64,000 nucleotides of DNA, from the NCBI RefSeq assembly GCF_000298315.2, contig NZ_AEYE02000001.1, positions 62,001 through 126,000 of the forward strand, read 5' to 3'. The notes under the pieces were generated by a model. The model ran no database searches, was not told where the DNA came from, and saw only the letters and a list, made by a program, of their open reading frames with translations. This document shows, one piece after another, positions 17,291 through 26,137 of this stretch. The stretch comes from Rhizobium grahamii CCGE 502 (lineage in GTDB: Bacteria; Pseudomonadota; Alphaproteobacteria; Rhizobiales; Rhizobiaceae). The position numbers and the translations under genes are program-made. Position 1 is the stretch's first letter; the number at the start of each line of letters is the position of its first letter.

Positions 17291-18808
17291 ATGGTCTTCA
17301 CTCCCAATGGAAAACACCTCGTCGCGGGCGAATGGCTCGACGGAGCGGGTACTTTTGCATCCGCACCGGCTCATGGTCCAGTGCATCAGTTCGCCGTCGG
17401 CACGGTCGACCTGGTGAGCCGCGCCTGCGAGGCGGCCGAAGATGCCTTCTGGAGCTACGGCTACTCCACACGCGCAGAGCGGGCCGCGTTCCTTCGTGCG
17501 ATCGCTGACGAGATCGAGGTGCGCGCCGAGGCAATCACGGAGATTGGTAGCCAGGAAACGGGTCTGCCGGAAGCGCGCCTGCAGGGCGAACGCGGCCGCA
17601 CGACCGGCCAGTTGCGGCTCTTCGCCGATCACATCGAAAAGGGCGAGTATCTTGACCGCCGCCGTGACGCGGCACTGCCCGACCGTCAACCCGCGCCGCG
17701 GCCGGAGATCCGGCTCATTCAGCGCCCGATCGGCCCGGTGGCCGTCTTCGGCGCGTCGAACTTCCCGCTGGCCTTCTCGACTGCTGGCGGTGATACGGCG
17801 GCCGCACTAGCCGCGGGTTGCCCTGTTGTGGTCAAGGGTCACTCGGCGCATCCCGGCACCGGCGAAATCGTCGCCCAGGCGATCGAGGCTGCCATTCGTA
17901 AGACCGGCGTTCATCCCGGCGTCTTCTCGCTGATCCAGGGCGGCAATCGCCAAGTCGGCGAAGCCCTGGTGCAGCATCCGCGTATCAAGGCTGTCGGCTT
18001 CACCGGCTCGCTCGCCGGCGGTCGCGCGCTTTTCAACCTGTGTGCTGCACGGCCTGAACCGATCCCGTTCTTCGGCGAACTCGGTTCTGTCAATCCGATG
18101 TTCCTTTTGCCCGAAGCGCTGAAGGCACGCGGCGAAACGCTCGGCCAGGGCTGGGCGGGATCGCTGACCATGGGTGCCGGGCAGTTCTGCACCAATCCCG
18201 GCATCGCCGTCGTGGCGGAAGGCGCCGAAGCCGATCGCTTCGTGGCCGCAACGGTCGAAGCGCTGGGCAAGGTAACGCCGCAGACCATGCTCACGGACGG
18301 CATCGCGAAGGCCTATCAGGATGGACAGACGCGCTTTGCAACCCGCAATACGGTCAAGCAGCTGTTCACCGGCGAGTCCTCCGGCCGGACGGCTGCACCC
18401 AACCTTTTTGAGACGACCGGTGCGCAGTTCCTGGCCGACCACGCCCTCGGTGAAGAGGTCTTCGGGCCGCTTGGCCTTGTGGTTCGCGTTAAGACGATCG
18501 ATGAGATGGAGCAGCTGGCGCGCGGCTTCGAAGGTCAGTTGACGGCGACGATCCACATGGATGCCGGCGACATCGCCCACGCCCGCCGTCTGCGCCCAGT
18601 GCTCGAGCGAAAGGCGGGGCGCGTCCTTGTCAACGGGTTCCCGACAGGCGTCGAGGTAGTCGATTCCATGGTCCATGGCGGCCCCTATCCGGCTTCGACG
18701 AACTTCGGAGCAACCAGCGTCGGCACGATGTCGATCCGCCGCTTCCTGCGGCCGGTCTCGTACCAGAATATGTCGGAAGATCTTCTGCCTGAGGATTTCC
18801 TCGGCTGA
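17291..18808 (+). CDS. hypH: HypH, 2-oxoglutarate semialdehyde dehydrogenase
   Basis: This 505-residue aldehyde dehydrogenase oxidises 2-oxoglutarate semialdehyde to 2-oxoglutarate with NAD(P)+, the last step of hydroxyproline degradation. Catalytic C300 (GQFCTNPG), general base E263 (FFGELGS) and oxyanion-hole N157 (ASNFPLAF) are all visible. The residues around them match the KGSADH group better than succinate semialdehyde dehydrogenases. The ATG at 17291 has AAGGA upstream. It is transcribed alone from the divergent hypS-hypH promoter and ends at a strong hairpin at 18832-18860. Confidence 0.9.
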   Translation: MVFTPNGKHLVAGEWLDGAGTFASAPAHGPVHQFAVGTVDLVSRACEAAEDAFWSYGYSTRAERAAFLRAIADEIEVRAEAITEIGSQETGLPEARLQGERGRTTGQLRLFADHIEKGEYLDRRRDAALPDRQPAPRPEIRLIQRPIGPVAVFGASNFPLAFSTAGGDTAAALAAGCPVVVKGHSAHPGTGEIVAQAIEAAIRKTGVHPGVFSLIQGGNRQVGEALVQHPRIKAVGFTGSLAGGRALFNLCAARPEPIPFFGELGSVNPMFLLPEALKARGETLGQGWAGSLTMGAGQFCTNPGIAVVAEGAEADRFVAATVEALGKVTPQTMLTDGIAKAYQDGQTRFATRNTVKQLFTGESSGRTAAPNLFETTGAQFLADHALGEEVFGPLGLVVRVKTIDEMEQLARGFEGQLTATIHMDAGDIAHARRLRPVLERKAGRVLVNGFPTGVEVVDSMVHGGPYPASTNFGATSVGTMSIRRFLRPVSYQNMSEDLLPEDFLG

Positions 18809-18831
18809 TTTTCATCGAGAGGTAGAAAAGC

Positions 18832-18862
18832 AAAGGGCGGCCACTACTTGGCCGCCCTTTTT
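18832..18862 (+). terminator. Terminator after hypH
   Basis: AAAGGGCGGCC (18832-18842) pairs with GGCCGCCCTTT (18850-18860) around a 7-base loop and is followed by TT. The next ten bases are the TTGTCGACAT operator-like core of the hypM promoter, so terminator and operator abut directly. Confidence 0.85.
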
Positions 18863-18916
18863 GTCGACATGATCGCTATTCGCCTTATACTTTTTGCATA
18901 CTTGATGTATTTTAAG
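18861..18916. promoter_or_regulatory. Pair of HypR operator candidates upstream of hypM
   Basis: TTGTCGACAT (18861-18870) and TTGCATACTT (18894-18903) lie 33 bases apart upstream of hypM (ATG 18992). The first differs from the hypR palindrome core at one base. The second, with the flanking GATGTATTTT, matches the element between hypS and hypH. Confidence 0.55.
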
Positions 18917-18991
18917 ATTGATTTGCGCGCGCTGAAGAGGAATAGTGCGCCTCGCTGTCCATCGACAAATCCAACTCTGGGAGAGAGAAAA

Positions 18992-19801
18992 ATGAAAACC
19001 TCGGTCCTCGCTTTCGGCCTTCTGGCCACCGCCACCCTCCTGACCAGCCCGGCCAAAGCCGACAAGCTGGACGACATCATCGGTTCGGGCACGCTGCGCT
19101 GCGCCGTTGTGCTGGACTTCCCGCCGATGGGCTCGCGCGACGAGAACAACAATCCGATCGGCTTCGACGTGGACTACTGCAACGATCTGGCCAAGGCGCT
19201 CGGCGTAACTGCCGAAATCGTCGAGACCCCGTTCCCCGAGCGCATTCCGGCGCTGATGTCCGGTCGCGTTGATGTCGGCGTTGCCTCCACCTCCGACACG
19301 CTCGAGCGCGCCAAGACCGTCGGCATGACGGTTCCCTACTTTGCCTTCGAGATGGCGGTTACCGCCAACGAGAAGTCGGGCGTGAAGTCGTTCGAAGACA
19401 TGAAGGGCAAGGTTGTCGGCGCGACGGCTGGCACCTACGAAGCGATCGCGCTCGAAAAGCAGGTCAAGGCTTGGGGCGTCGGTGAGTTCCGTCCTTACCA
19501 GACGCAGGCCGACGTGTTCCTCGCACTGAGCCAGGGCCAGCTTGACGCCACCGTCTCGACCTCGACCGTTGCCCAGGCCAACGTCAAGACCGGCAAGTTC
19601 CCGGGCGTCGCAGTGGTCGGCAAGGCGCCGTTCGACATCGACTACGTCGCACTCTTCACCAATCGTGAGGAATACGGTCTGGTCAACTACCTGAACCTGT
19701 TCATCAACCAGCAGGTTCGCACCGGCCGCTACGCCGAGCTCTACAAGAAGTGGGTCGGCGGCGACGTCCCGTCGCTCGCGGTCAACGGCGTTTACCGCTA
19801 A
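18992..19801 (+). CDS. hypM: HypM, periplasmic binding protein of the hydroxyproline ABC importer
   Basis: This 269-residue family 3 solute-binding protein has a signal peptide (MKTSVLAFGLLATATLLTSP, cleaved after AKA). The bilobal core carries the motifs GTLRCAVVLDFPPMG and IGFDVDYCNDLAKALGV, typical of polar amino acid binders. ATG 18992 follows a GGGAGAGAG ribosome site; the upstream frame from 18848 lies in the promoter and is not used. It is the first gene of hypMNPQO, separated from the permease gene by a strong hairpin that probably protects its mRNA so that binding protein exceeds permease. Ligand specificity for hydroxyproline is inferred from context. Confidence 0.88.
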   Translation: MKTSVLAFGLLATATLLTSPAKADKLDDIIGSGTLRCAVVLDFPPMGSRDENNNPIGFDVDYCNDLAKALGVTAEIVETPFPERIPALMSGRVDVGVASTSDTLERAKTVGMTVPYFAFEMAVTANEKSGVKSFEDMKGKVVGATAGTYEAIALEKQVKAWGVGEFRPYQTQADVFLALSQGQLDATVSTSTVAQANVKTGKFPGVAVVGKAPFDIDYVALFTNREEYGLVNYLNLFINQQVRTGRYAELYKKWVGGDVPSLAVNGVYR

Positions 19802-19819
19802 TCTGGACCGTTTCTCCCG

Positions 19820-19844
19820 CGGCGCGAGGTCATCCCTCGCGCCG
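19820..19844 (+). promoter_or_regulatory. Intra-operon hairpin between hypM and hypN
   Basis: CGGCGCGAGG (19820-19829) pairs with CCTCGCGCCG (19835-19844) around TCATC, a perfect 10-bp stem without a T-run. Such hairpins after binding-protein genes usually stabilise the upstream mRNA and reduce readthrough into the permease genes. Confidence 0.7.
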
Positions 19845-19870
19845 TAGCTTTACGACAAGGTGAGACGGTC

Positions 19871-20536
19871 ATGTTCAACTACACCTTCCACTGGAACCAA
19901 GCGCTCAAGGCATTGCCCCAGATGCTCGACGGCGCGCTGGTAACGCTGCAGATCGCGCTCCTGTCCATGATTATCGGACTGGCGTGCGCGCTTGCGCTGA
20001 CCTTGTTCCGGCTATCCGGCAACCGTATTCTCGCTGGCTTTGCCACAGGCTGGGTCGAGATTGCGCGAAACACACCTGCGCTCTTCCAGATCTACATGGC
20101 CCATTTTGGCCTTGGCAATTTTGGCATTCACCTCACGCCGTTTACCGCGCTCCTGGTTGGCATTGCCTTTAACAACGCCGGTTACTTGGCGGAGAATTTC
20201 CGTGGTGCGCTGAAGGCGATCCCGGACACACAGACACGCGCCGGGCGCTCGCTTGGCATGACGTCCATGCAGGCGTTTCGACTGATTGTCCTTCCGCAAA
20301 TGCTGCGCGTGGCGTTCCTGCCGGCGACCAACCAGATGGTCTGGGCCGTTCTGATGACGTCGCTTGGCGTGACCGTCGGCATGAACACCGATCTTGCCGG
20401 CGTGACGCAGGAGCTGAATGCGCGCTCCTTCCGTACTTTTGAATTCTTCGCCTTGGCTGCGGTGATCTACTACGTCATCGCCAAAGTTCTGACCCTTGCC
20501 GCCCGGGCGCTTGCCTGGCGCATGTTCCGCTACTGA
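19871..20536 (+). CDS. hypN: HypN, ABC importer permease (HisMQ type)
   Basis: This 221-residue integral membrane protein of the polar amino acid permease family shows several transmembrane helices beginning with LVTLQIALLSMIIGLACALA. The cytoplasmic EAA-type loop (AIPDTQTRAGRSLGMTSMQA, about 115-134) contacts the ATPase. It pairs with the next permease, 12 bases downstream, to form the channel of the predicted hydroxyproline importer. An AAGGTGAG ribosome site precedes the ATG. The assignment of N versus P follows S. meliloti gene order. Confidence 0.86.
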   Translation: MFNYTFHWNQALKALPQMLDGALVTLQIALLSMIIGLACALALTLFRLSGNRILAGFATGWVEIARNTPALFQIYMAHFGLGNFGIHLTPFTALLVGIAFNNAGYLAENFRGALKAIPDTQTRAGRSLGMTSMQAFRLIVLPQMLRVAFLPATNQMVWAVLMTSLGVTVGMNTDLAGVTQELNARSFRTFEFFALAAVIYYVIAKVLTLAARALAWRMFRY

Positions 20537-20548
20537 GAGAGGTGAGAG

Positions 20549-21202
20549 ATGTTTGGTACTGCCCTCACCTGGGGTGATCTGGCCTTCCTGGCGCAAGGCG
20601 CGGGGATGACGCTCGCGGTTACCGTTGTTTCGGTCGCGGCCGGAACCGTCCTCGGCATCCTCTTCGGGATGATCCGCGTCGAACTCGGACCCTACTGGTC
20701 CGCACCGCTGACCTTCGCGCTCGACGTCTTCCGCTCGGTGCCTTTGTTGATCCAGCTTGTGCTCGGCAATGCTTTGCAGTCGATCATGCGGCTTGGCTGG
20801 CCTCCGTTCACGACCTCCTGCGTTGTCCTGTCGCTCTATACGGCCGCCTACTGCACGGAAATCGTCCGAGGCGGAATTTCTTCGGTGTCGCCGACCACGC
20901 GGCGTGCTGCCCGGTCGCTCGGCATGACCTGGTCGCAGGATATGCGCTACATTGTCATGCCGCTTGCGACACGCGTGTCGCTGCCGTCCTGGATCGGCCT
21001 CACGCTTGGCGTCATGAAGGATTCCGCGCTGGTACTTTGGCTCGGCCTGATTGAGCTGCTGCGCGCCTCGCAGATCCTCGTGACCCGGCTGCAGGAACCG
21101 TTGTTCATCCTGATGATCTGCGGCGCAGTCTACTTTATCATCAGCTTCCCCATCGCCCGGATTGGCGGGTATCTCGAAAGACGGTGGTCCCCCAATGATT
21201 GA
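20549..21202 (+). CDS. hypP: HypP, ABC importer permease (HisMQ type)
   Basis: The second permease (217 residues) has multiple membrane helices and an EAA-type loop (SPTTRRAARSLGMTWSQDM). It starts 12 bases after hypN with GAGAGGTGAGAG upstream. Its last 8 bases overlap the start of the ATPase gene, which indicates coupled translation of the membrane and ATPase subunits. Confidence 0.86.
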   Translation: MFGTALTWGDLAFLAQGAGMTLAVTVVSVAAGTVLGILFGMIRVELGPYWSAPLTFALDVFRSVPLLIQLVLGNALQSIMRLGWPPFTTSCVVLSLYTAAYCTEIVRGGISSVSPTTRRAARSLGMTWSQDMRYIVMPLATRVSLPSWIGLTLGVMKDSALVLWLGLIELLRASQILVTRLQEPLFILMICGAVYFIISFPIARIGGYLERRWSPND

Positions 21203-21917
21203 GATTGAAAACGTCCGCAAATCCTTCGGCTCATTGGAGGTCCTCAAGGGCATCAACCTCACTGTCCCGAAGGGCGAGGTGCTGACCATCATCGGCGGTT
21301 CCGGCTCGGGAAAGTCGACATTGCTCACCTGTATCAATGGTCTCGAAGCCATCGATAGCGGCCGTATCGTCGTTGACGGCACGGATGTCCATGCCAAGGC
21401 GACCGACCTGAATAAGCTCCGCCGCAAGCTCGGCATCGTCTTCCAGCAGTGGAACGCGTTCCCGCATCTGACCGTGCTGGAAAACGTCATGCTCGCGCCA
21501 CGAAAGGTGCTCGGTCTTCCCAAGGCAGAAGCCGAAGCGATCGCCGTGAAGCAGCTCACTCACGTAGGCCTTGGGGAGAAGCTCAAGGTCTATCCGAACC
21601 GCATGTCCGGCGGCCAACAGCAGCGCATGGCAATTGCCCGCGCGCTGGCGATGTCGCCGGAATACATGCTGTTCGACGAGGTCACCTCGGCGCTCGACCC
21701 ACAGCTGGTCGGTGAAGTCCTCGACACGCTGCGCATGCTCGCCTCCGAAGGGATGACTATGATCTGCGTCACGCACGAAATGAAGTTTGCGCGCGAGGTT
21801 TCCGATCGCGTCGCTTTCTTCCACAAGGGTGTAATGGCCGAGATCGCTCCGCCGGAAGAGCTGTTCGGTGCGCCGAAGGATCCGGAGCTGCAGGCCTTCC
21901 TCGCTGCCACTCACTGA
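21195..21917 (+). CDS. hypQ: HypQ, ABC importer ATPase
   Basis: The 240-residue ATP-binding subunit has Walker A GGSGSGKST, Q-loop FQQWNAF, signature MSGGQQQRMAIARAL and Walker B MLFDEVTSALDP with the H-loop CVTHEM, matching the GlnQ/HisP group. ATG 21195 gives MIEIENVRKSFG, the family-standard start, and overlaps the hypP end by 8 bases. The frame opens upstream at 21162 within hypP and that start is not supported. It energises uptake of the hypM ligand. Confidence 0.92.
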   Translation: MIEIENVRKSFGSLEVLKGINLTVPKGEVLTIIGGSGSGKSTLLTCINGLEAIDSGRIVVDGTDVHAKATDLNKLRRKLGIVFQQWNAFPHLTVLENVMLAPRKVLGLPKAEAEAIAVKQLTHVGLGEKLKVYPNRMSGGQQQRMAIARALAMSPEYMLFDEVTSALDPQLVGEVLDTLRMLASEGMTMICVTHEMKFAREVSDRVAFFHKGVMAEIAPPEELFGAPKDPELQAFLAATH

Positions 21918-21924
21918 GGCGATG

Positions 21925-23175
21925 ATGAACGATCAAACCCAACCTGATGTCATCGTGATCGGCGCGGGGGTCGTCGGCCTATCCGCGGCGATCGTAGCAC
22001 AGGCAAGGGGCCTTTCCGTGGTCGTACTCGATCGCGAAGGTCCCGCTGCCGGAGCATCGGCAGGCAATGCCGGCGCCTTCGCCTTTACCGACATCCTGCC
22101 GCTTGCCTCACCCGGCATCCTGAAGAAGGCGCCGAAGTGGCTGCTCGACCCACTCGGGCCGCTTTCGGTGCCGCCGGCGTATGCCCTGCAGATCGCACCA
22201 TGGATGTTCCGGTTCTGGCGGGCCTGTGCGCCCGGTTGTGTCGCCCATTCGACCGCAGCGCAAACCGCGCTGATGGATCTTTCGAAAGCCGAGCTCGAAC
22301 CGTTCCTGCAGCAAACCGGCACCATGGCCATGCTGCGCAAGGACGGCAACCTTCAGGTCTATGAGGGCGAGGCCGAGTTGAAGGCCGCGCTTCCCGGCTG
22401 GAAGGCGCGCGAAGCGCACGGTGTCGAGTTCCACCACGTCGATGCGGCTGGGATCGCCGAGATCCAGCCCGGCCTCGCGACGCGTTTCACCCATGGCACC
22501 TTCACGCCGGGTTGGTACTCGATCGCCGATCCCAAACTCTATACCCTGGCCTTGGCGGATCACTTCCGCTCGATGGGCGGCATGATTGAGCGCGCAGAGG
22601 TAACGGCTTTGCGTCCCGCCGAGGGTGGTGTCGATGTTCTGAGCGTCGGCGGCGGTTTGCGACGGGCCGCACAGGTCGTCTTGTCGGCAGGCGCCTTTTC
22701 CCATCAAGTGGCGCGCACGATCGGCGAGAAGATTCCGCTGGAAACGGAGCGTGGCTACAATACCACGCTTCCTCCCGAGGCTTTCGACCTGCGCACGCAG
22801 ATTACCTTCGGCGGTCACGGCTTTGTCGTTACCCGGCTATCGACGGGTATTCGCGTTGGTGGCTCCGTCGAACTCGGAGGGCTGAAGCTGCCGCCGAATT
22901 TCCAACGCTCGGAAGCGATGCTGGAGAAAGCTCGCAGCTTCCTGCCCGGGTTGAAGCCGCAGGGCGGCGTGCAATGGATGGGGTTCCGTCCGTCCTTGCC
23001 CGACAGCCTACCCGCCATCGGCCAAGCCCGTAATACCAAGCGGGTGGTCTATGCTTTTGGCCACGGCCATCTCGGCCTGACGCAGTCGGCAGGCACCGCA
23101 CGCATCGTCGCGGAACTGTTGACCGGCAAGAAGCCCGCGATCGACATCGCGCCCTTCTCGCCCCAAAGATTCTGA
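21925..23175 (+). CDS. hypO: HypO, FAD-dependent D-hydroxyproline dehydrogenase
   Basis: This 416-residue DAAO/DadA-type flavoprotein has the N-terminal dinucleotide fold DVIVIGAGVVGLSAA and the FAD-contact motif ending ASAGNAGAF. A C-terminal FAD-proximal segment reads GHGHLGLTQSAGTARI. In hyp loci this enzyme oxidises cis-4-hydroxy-D-proline to pyrroline-4-hydroxy-2-carboxylate. Two consecutive ATGs (21922, 21925) are available; the second is better spaced from the GAGG that overlaps the hypQ stop. The D-stereochemistry of the substrate means an epimerase must act first on L-hydroxyproline. Confidence 0.87.
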   Translation: MNDQTQPDVIVIGAGVVGLSAAIVAQARGLSVVVLDREGPAAGASAGNAGAFAFTDILPLASPGILKKAPKWLLDPLGPLSVPPAYALQIAPWMFRFWRACAPGCVAHSTAAQTALMDLSKAELEPFLQQTGTMAMLRKDGNLQVYEGEAELKAALPGWKAREAHGVEFHHVDAAGIAEIQPGLATRFTHGTFTPGWYSIADPKLYTLALADHFRSMGGMIERAEVTALRPAEGGVDVLSVGGGLRRAAQVVLSAGAFSHQVARTIGEKIPLETERGYNTTLPPEAFDLRTQITFGGHGFVVTRLSTGIRVGGSVELGGLKLPPNFQRSEAMLEKARSFLPGLKPQGGVQWMGFRPSLPDSLPAIGQARNTKRVVYAFGHGHLGLTQSAGTARIVAELLTGKKPAIDIAPFSPQRF

Positions 23176-23223
23176 CGGGGATCAATGCGAGCGAACCGTG
23201 ACGTTTGCTCGTAACATCCCCGT
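23175..23223 (+). promoter_or_regulatory. Long bipartite hairpin between hypO and the aconitase-X gene
   Basis: Beginning at the last base of the hypO stop codon, ACGGGGAT (23175-23182) pairs with ATCCCCGT (23216-23223). Inside it CGAGC (23188-23192) pairs with GCTCG (23207-23211). There is no T-run. It probably marks an RNA processing point or partial terminator that separates expression of the two downstream genes. Confidence 0.6.
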
Positions 23224-23260
23224 TGGTGAATGCCATCTCTCTCCTTGAGGCTTCGCCGAC

Positions 23261-24952
23261 ATGAAACACTCTGTACCCGATCGCAGCATTCTCGCTGGCT
23301 CTGTCCGCGGTCCGGTTATCGCCACCGATGAGGCTCTAAGCTTCTGGGGTGGAGTCGACCCAGCGACCGGCTGTGTGATCGACGTACACCACCCGCTTCA
23401 CGGGGCGTGCCTGACAGGCAGCATCTTGATGATGCCGTCGAGCCGTGGGTCCTGCACGGGCTCCGGCGTTCTCCTCGATCTTGTGCTGACAGGGCGCGCA
23501 CCGGCCGCTCTGGTTTTTTCGGAGGCCGAGGATGTGCTGACGCTCGGTGCGCTGATCGCGTCTGAAATGTTCGGAAAGCCGCTGCCTGTCCTGCGGCTTG
23601 GCCACGACGCCTTCTCCGCACTCTCCCGTGCGAAAACCGCCGAGATCAGCGATAAGGCCGTCGTGGCAGACGGGTTGGAGATTCCGATTGCACCACCGGC
23701 AACCGCTGCACTCGATCTTAGCGAAGCCGACCGCGCCATGCTGAACGGACAGCAGGGCGTCGCCGTGCAGCAGGCCATGCGCATCATCAGCGCCATGGCA
23801 GCGCAGCAGGGCGCGCACGGCCTTGTCGATGTCACGCAAGGCCACATCGACGGCTGCATTTATGCGAGCCCGGCCAATCTCACCTTCGCGGAAAAGATGG
23901 CCGACATGGGGGCGCAGGTTTGCGTGCCGACCACGATGAACGCCATTTCCGTCGACCGTGCCAATTGGCAGGCGCAGGGCGTGCCGCAGGCGTTCGGCGA
24001 CCCGGCGGCCGGGCTTGCCGATGCCTATGTCCGCATGGGCTGTCGGCCGACCTTCACCTGCTCTCCTTACCTGCTTGACAGCGCGCCGCAGGCGGGCGAA
24101 TCCATCGCCTGGGCGGAATCCAATGCGGTGATCTTCGCCAACACAGTGCTCGGAGCCAGAACGGCAAAGCACCCCGATTTTCTCGACCTCTGCATCGCGC
24201 TGACCGGTCGAGCGCCACTTTCTGGCGTCTATCTCGACGAGCACCGGAAGGCGCGGCGGATCATCGATGTGGAGTTGCCGGCAAAGGTCGACGACGCCTT
24301 CTGGCCACTGATCGGCTATCTCGCCGGTCGCGCGGCGCCGGACCGCATTCCGCTTCTGCGCGGCCTTGCTCCCGCACAGCCGACGCCGGATGATCTCAAG
24401 GCCCTGTGCGCCGCCTTCGGCACCACCTCTGCTGCACCCATGCTGCATATCGAAGGCGTCACGCCCGAAGCTGCCGGCGCTGCCCGCGATGATGCCGACC
24501 GTGCATCGATCTCCCGCGCCGACATGGCTGCGGCCTGGACTACCCTGAACGGCGGGCCGGAGGAGGTGGAACTCATCGCTATCGGCAGTCCGCATGCCTC
24601 CTTGACCGAATGCCGCGCCTTGGCTGAGGTTCTGGCTGGTCGTCGCCGACATGCCAGCGTCGCGGTGATCGTCACTGCCGGTCGCCAGGTGATCAGTGAT
24701 GCCCGCAACGAGGGTCTGCTCGACAGGTTGGAGGATGCGGGCGTGCAGGTCCTCCCCGATCTTTGCTGGTGTTCGATTTCCGAGCCGCTGTTCCCGACGC
24801 GGACCCGTGCCCTGCTGACGAATTCCGGCAAGTATGCCCACTACGGCCCAGGGCTCTCCGGCCGCGCCGTTCGCTTCGGCAGCCTTGCTGATTGTGTCGA
24901 AGCGGCTCTGACGGGTCGCGTCCCCCCGCGGCTCCCTAATTGGCTTTCCTGA
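23261..24952 (+). CDS. Aconitase-X family dehydratase, fused swivel and large domains (candidate cis-3-hydroxy-L-proline dehydratase)
   Basis: This 563-residue protein joins a small swivelling domain (about 1-140, motif [11 protein letters not shown]) to the large AcnX catalytic domain (about 150-560). That is the single-chain form reported to dehydrate cis-3-hydroxy-L-proline to delta-1-pyrroline-2-carboxylate, although others in the family act in mevalonate metabolism. Several conserved cysteines that could hold an iron-sulfur cluster are visible, in [22 protein letters not shown] and CWCSISE. Lying between hypO and a proline-racemase homologue, it fits a 3-hydroxyproline branch feeding HypS. 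S. meliloti has a gene of similar position (hypX); that equivalence is from memory. Confidence 0.8.
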   Translation: MKHSVPDRSILAGSVRGPVIATDEALSFWGGVDPATGCVIDVHHPLHGACLTGSILMMPSSRGSCTGSGVLLDLVLTGRAPAALVFSEAEDVLTLGALIASEMFGKPLPVLRLGHDAFSALSRAKTAEISDKAVVADGLEIPIAPPATAALDLSEADRAMLNGQQGVAVQQAMRIISAMAAQQGAHGLVDVTQGHIDGCIYASPANLTFAEKMADMGAQVCVPTTMNAISVDRANWQAQGVPQAFGDPAAGLADAYVRMGCRPTFTCSPYLLDSAPQAGESIAWAESNAVIFANTVLGARTAKHPDFLDLCIALTGRAPLSGVYLDEHRKARRIIDVELPAKVDDAFWPLIGYLAGRAAPDRIPLLRGLAPAQPTPDDLKALCAAFGTTSAAPMLHIEGVTPEAAGAARDDADRASISRADMAAAWTTLNGGPEEVELIAIGSPHASLTECRALAEVLAGRRRHASVAVIVTAGRQVISDARNEGLLDRLEDAGVQVLPDLCWCSISEPLFPTRTRALLTNSGKYAHYGPGLSGRAVRFGSLADCVEAALTGRVPPRLPNWLS

Positions 24953-24961
24953 GGAGGTATC

Positions 24962-25990
24962 ATGCGCAGTACCAAGACCATCCATGTCGTGTCCGCCCAT
25001 GCCGAGGGCGAGGTGGGCGATGTCATCGTTGGCGGCGTTACGCCGCCGCCCGGCGAAACCATATGGGAACAAAGCCGCTGGATCGCCCGTGACGGGACAT
25101 TGCGCAACTTCGTGCTGAACGAACCGCGCGGCGGTGTCTTCCGCCACGTCAATCTGCTGGTCCCTCCGAAGCATCCCGATGCCGATGCCGCCTTCATCAT
25201 CATGGAGCCCGAGGACACGCCTCCGATGTCCGGCTCGAACTCGATCTGCGTCTCCACTGTGTTGCTGGACAGCGGCATCCTGCCGATGCAGGAGCCCGTC
25301 ACTGAGATCACCCTGGAAGCCCCCGGTGGCCTCGTTCGCGTGCGCGCCGAATGCCGGAACGGCAAGGCCGAGCGCATCTTCGTGCAGAACCTGCCGAGCT
25401 TTGCGGAACGACTGGATGCGAAGCTGGAAGTCGAGGGCCTGGGCACGCTGACCGTCGATACTGCCTATGGCGGCGACAGCTTCGTCATCGTCGACGCCGC
25501 GGCGATGGGCTTCAGCCTGTCGCCCGACGAGGCGCATGACATTGCAAAGCTCGGCGTGCGCATCACCAACACTGCCAACGCTGCGCTCGGGTTCCACCAC
25601 CCGGAAAATGCGGATTGGAAGCACTTCTCCTTCTGCCTCTTCGCCGGTCCGGTGGAGCGCACCGCGGAAGGCCTGCGGGCAGGCGCTGCGGTTGCGATCC
25701 AGCCCGGCAAGGTCGATCGTTCGCCGACCGGAACGGCGCTGTCGGCGCGCATGGCGGTATTGCATGCGCGTGGGCAGATGACGCCTGAAGATCGTCTGAC
25801 CGCTGTCTCATTGATCGGCTCGACCTTCTCCGGCCGCATTCTGGGAACCACGACAGTCGGTGATCGCGCAGCGATCCTGCCAGAAATTTCCGGTCGCGCC
25901 TGGATTACTGGCACGCATCAGCACATGCTCGATCCGTCTGACCCCTGGGCGGAAGGCTATCGGTTGACCGATACCTGGGGCGCCCGCTAA
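24962..25990 (+). CDS. Proline racemase superfamily enzyme with Ser/Thr in place of the two catalytic cysteines
   Basis: The 342-residue protein has the proline racemase fold and a strong GAGGAGGT ribosome site 9 bases after the preceding gene. The two catalytic positions read [10 protein letters not shown] (S90 where racemases have MCGH) and [13 protein letters not shown] (T256 where racemases have SPCG). Cys/Cys members are racemases or 4-hydroxyproline 2-epimerases and Cys/Thr members are trans-3-hydroxyproline dehydratases. The Ser/Thr pair therefore argues against canonical epimerisation. Thr at the second site leans towards dehydratase-like chemistry, or a reaction tied to the neighbouring aconitase-X enzyme. 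It may correspond to hypY of S. meliloti. The function is unresolved. Confidence 0.82.
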   Translation: MRSTKTIHVVSAHAEGEVGDVIVGGVTPPPGETIWEQSRWIARDGTLRNFVLNEPRGGVFRHVNLLVPPKHPDADAAFIIMEPEDTPPMSGSNSICVSTVLLDSGILPMQEPVTEITLEAPGGLVRVRAECRNGKAERIFVQNLPSFAERLDAKLEVEGLGTLTVDTAYGGDSFVIVDAAAMGFSLSPDEAHDIAKLGVRITNTANAALGFHHPENADWKHFSFCLFAGPVERTAEGLRAGAAVAIQPGKVDRSPTGTALSARMAVLHARGQMTPEDRLTAVSLIGSTFSGRILGTTTVGDRAAILPEISGRAWITGTHQHMLDPSDPWAEGYRLTDTWGAR

Positions 25991-26033
25991 CAGGAATCAG
26001 CGGTGGCGTCTTACACGCCTGAATCCGGCAAAC

Positions 26034-26063
26034 TGCCTTGAGCGGGAGAGCCTGTTCAAGGCA
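26034..26063 (+). terminator. Possible terminator at the end of the hyp operon
   Basis: TGCCTTGA (26034-26041) pairs with TCAAGGCA (26056-26063) around a 14-base loop and is followed by a pyrimidine-rich stretch. The stem is short and the tract is not a clean T-run, so this is tentative. Confidence 0.4.
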
Positions 26064-26137
26064 TCCTTCTCTCTTCAACTACCGCTATGATTGTCGAATG
26101 GACGTGATACGCTCTCAGCATCAGCTGGGGGCAGATC

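Noticed and set aside
20012-21559. Long minus-strand open frame opposite hypN, hypP and hypQ
   Set aside because: It is antisense to three well-supported genes, with low-complexity charged sequence and no domain.
23336-25765. Very long open frame on the minus strand opposite the aconitase-X and racemase-like genes
   Set aside because: Its composition is Arg/Gly/His-rich with no recognisable domain and it lies antisense to two clear genes; long spurious frames are common in GC-rich DNA.
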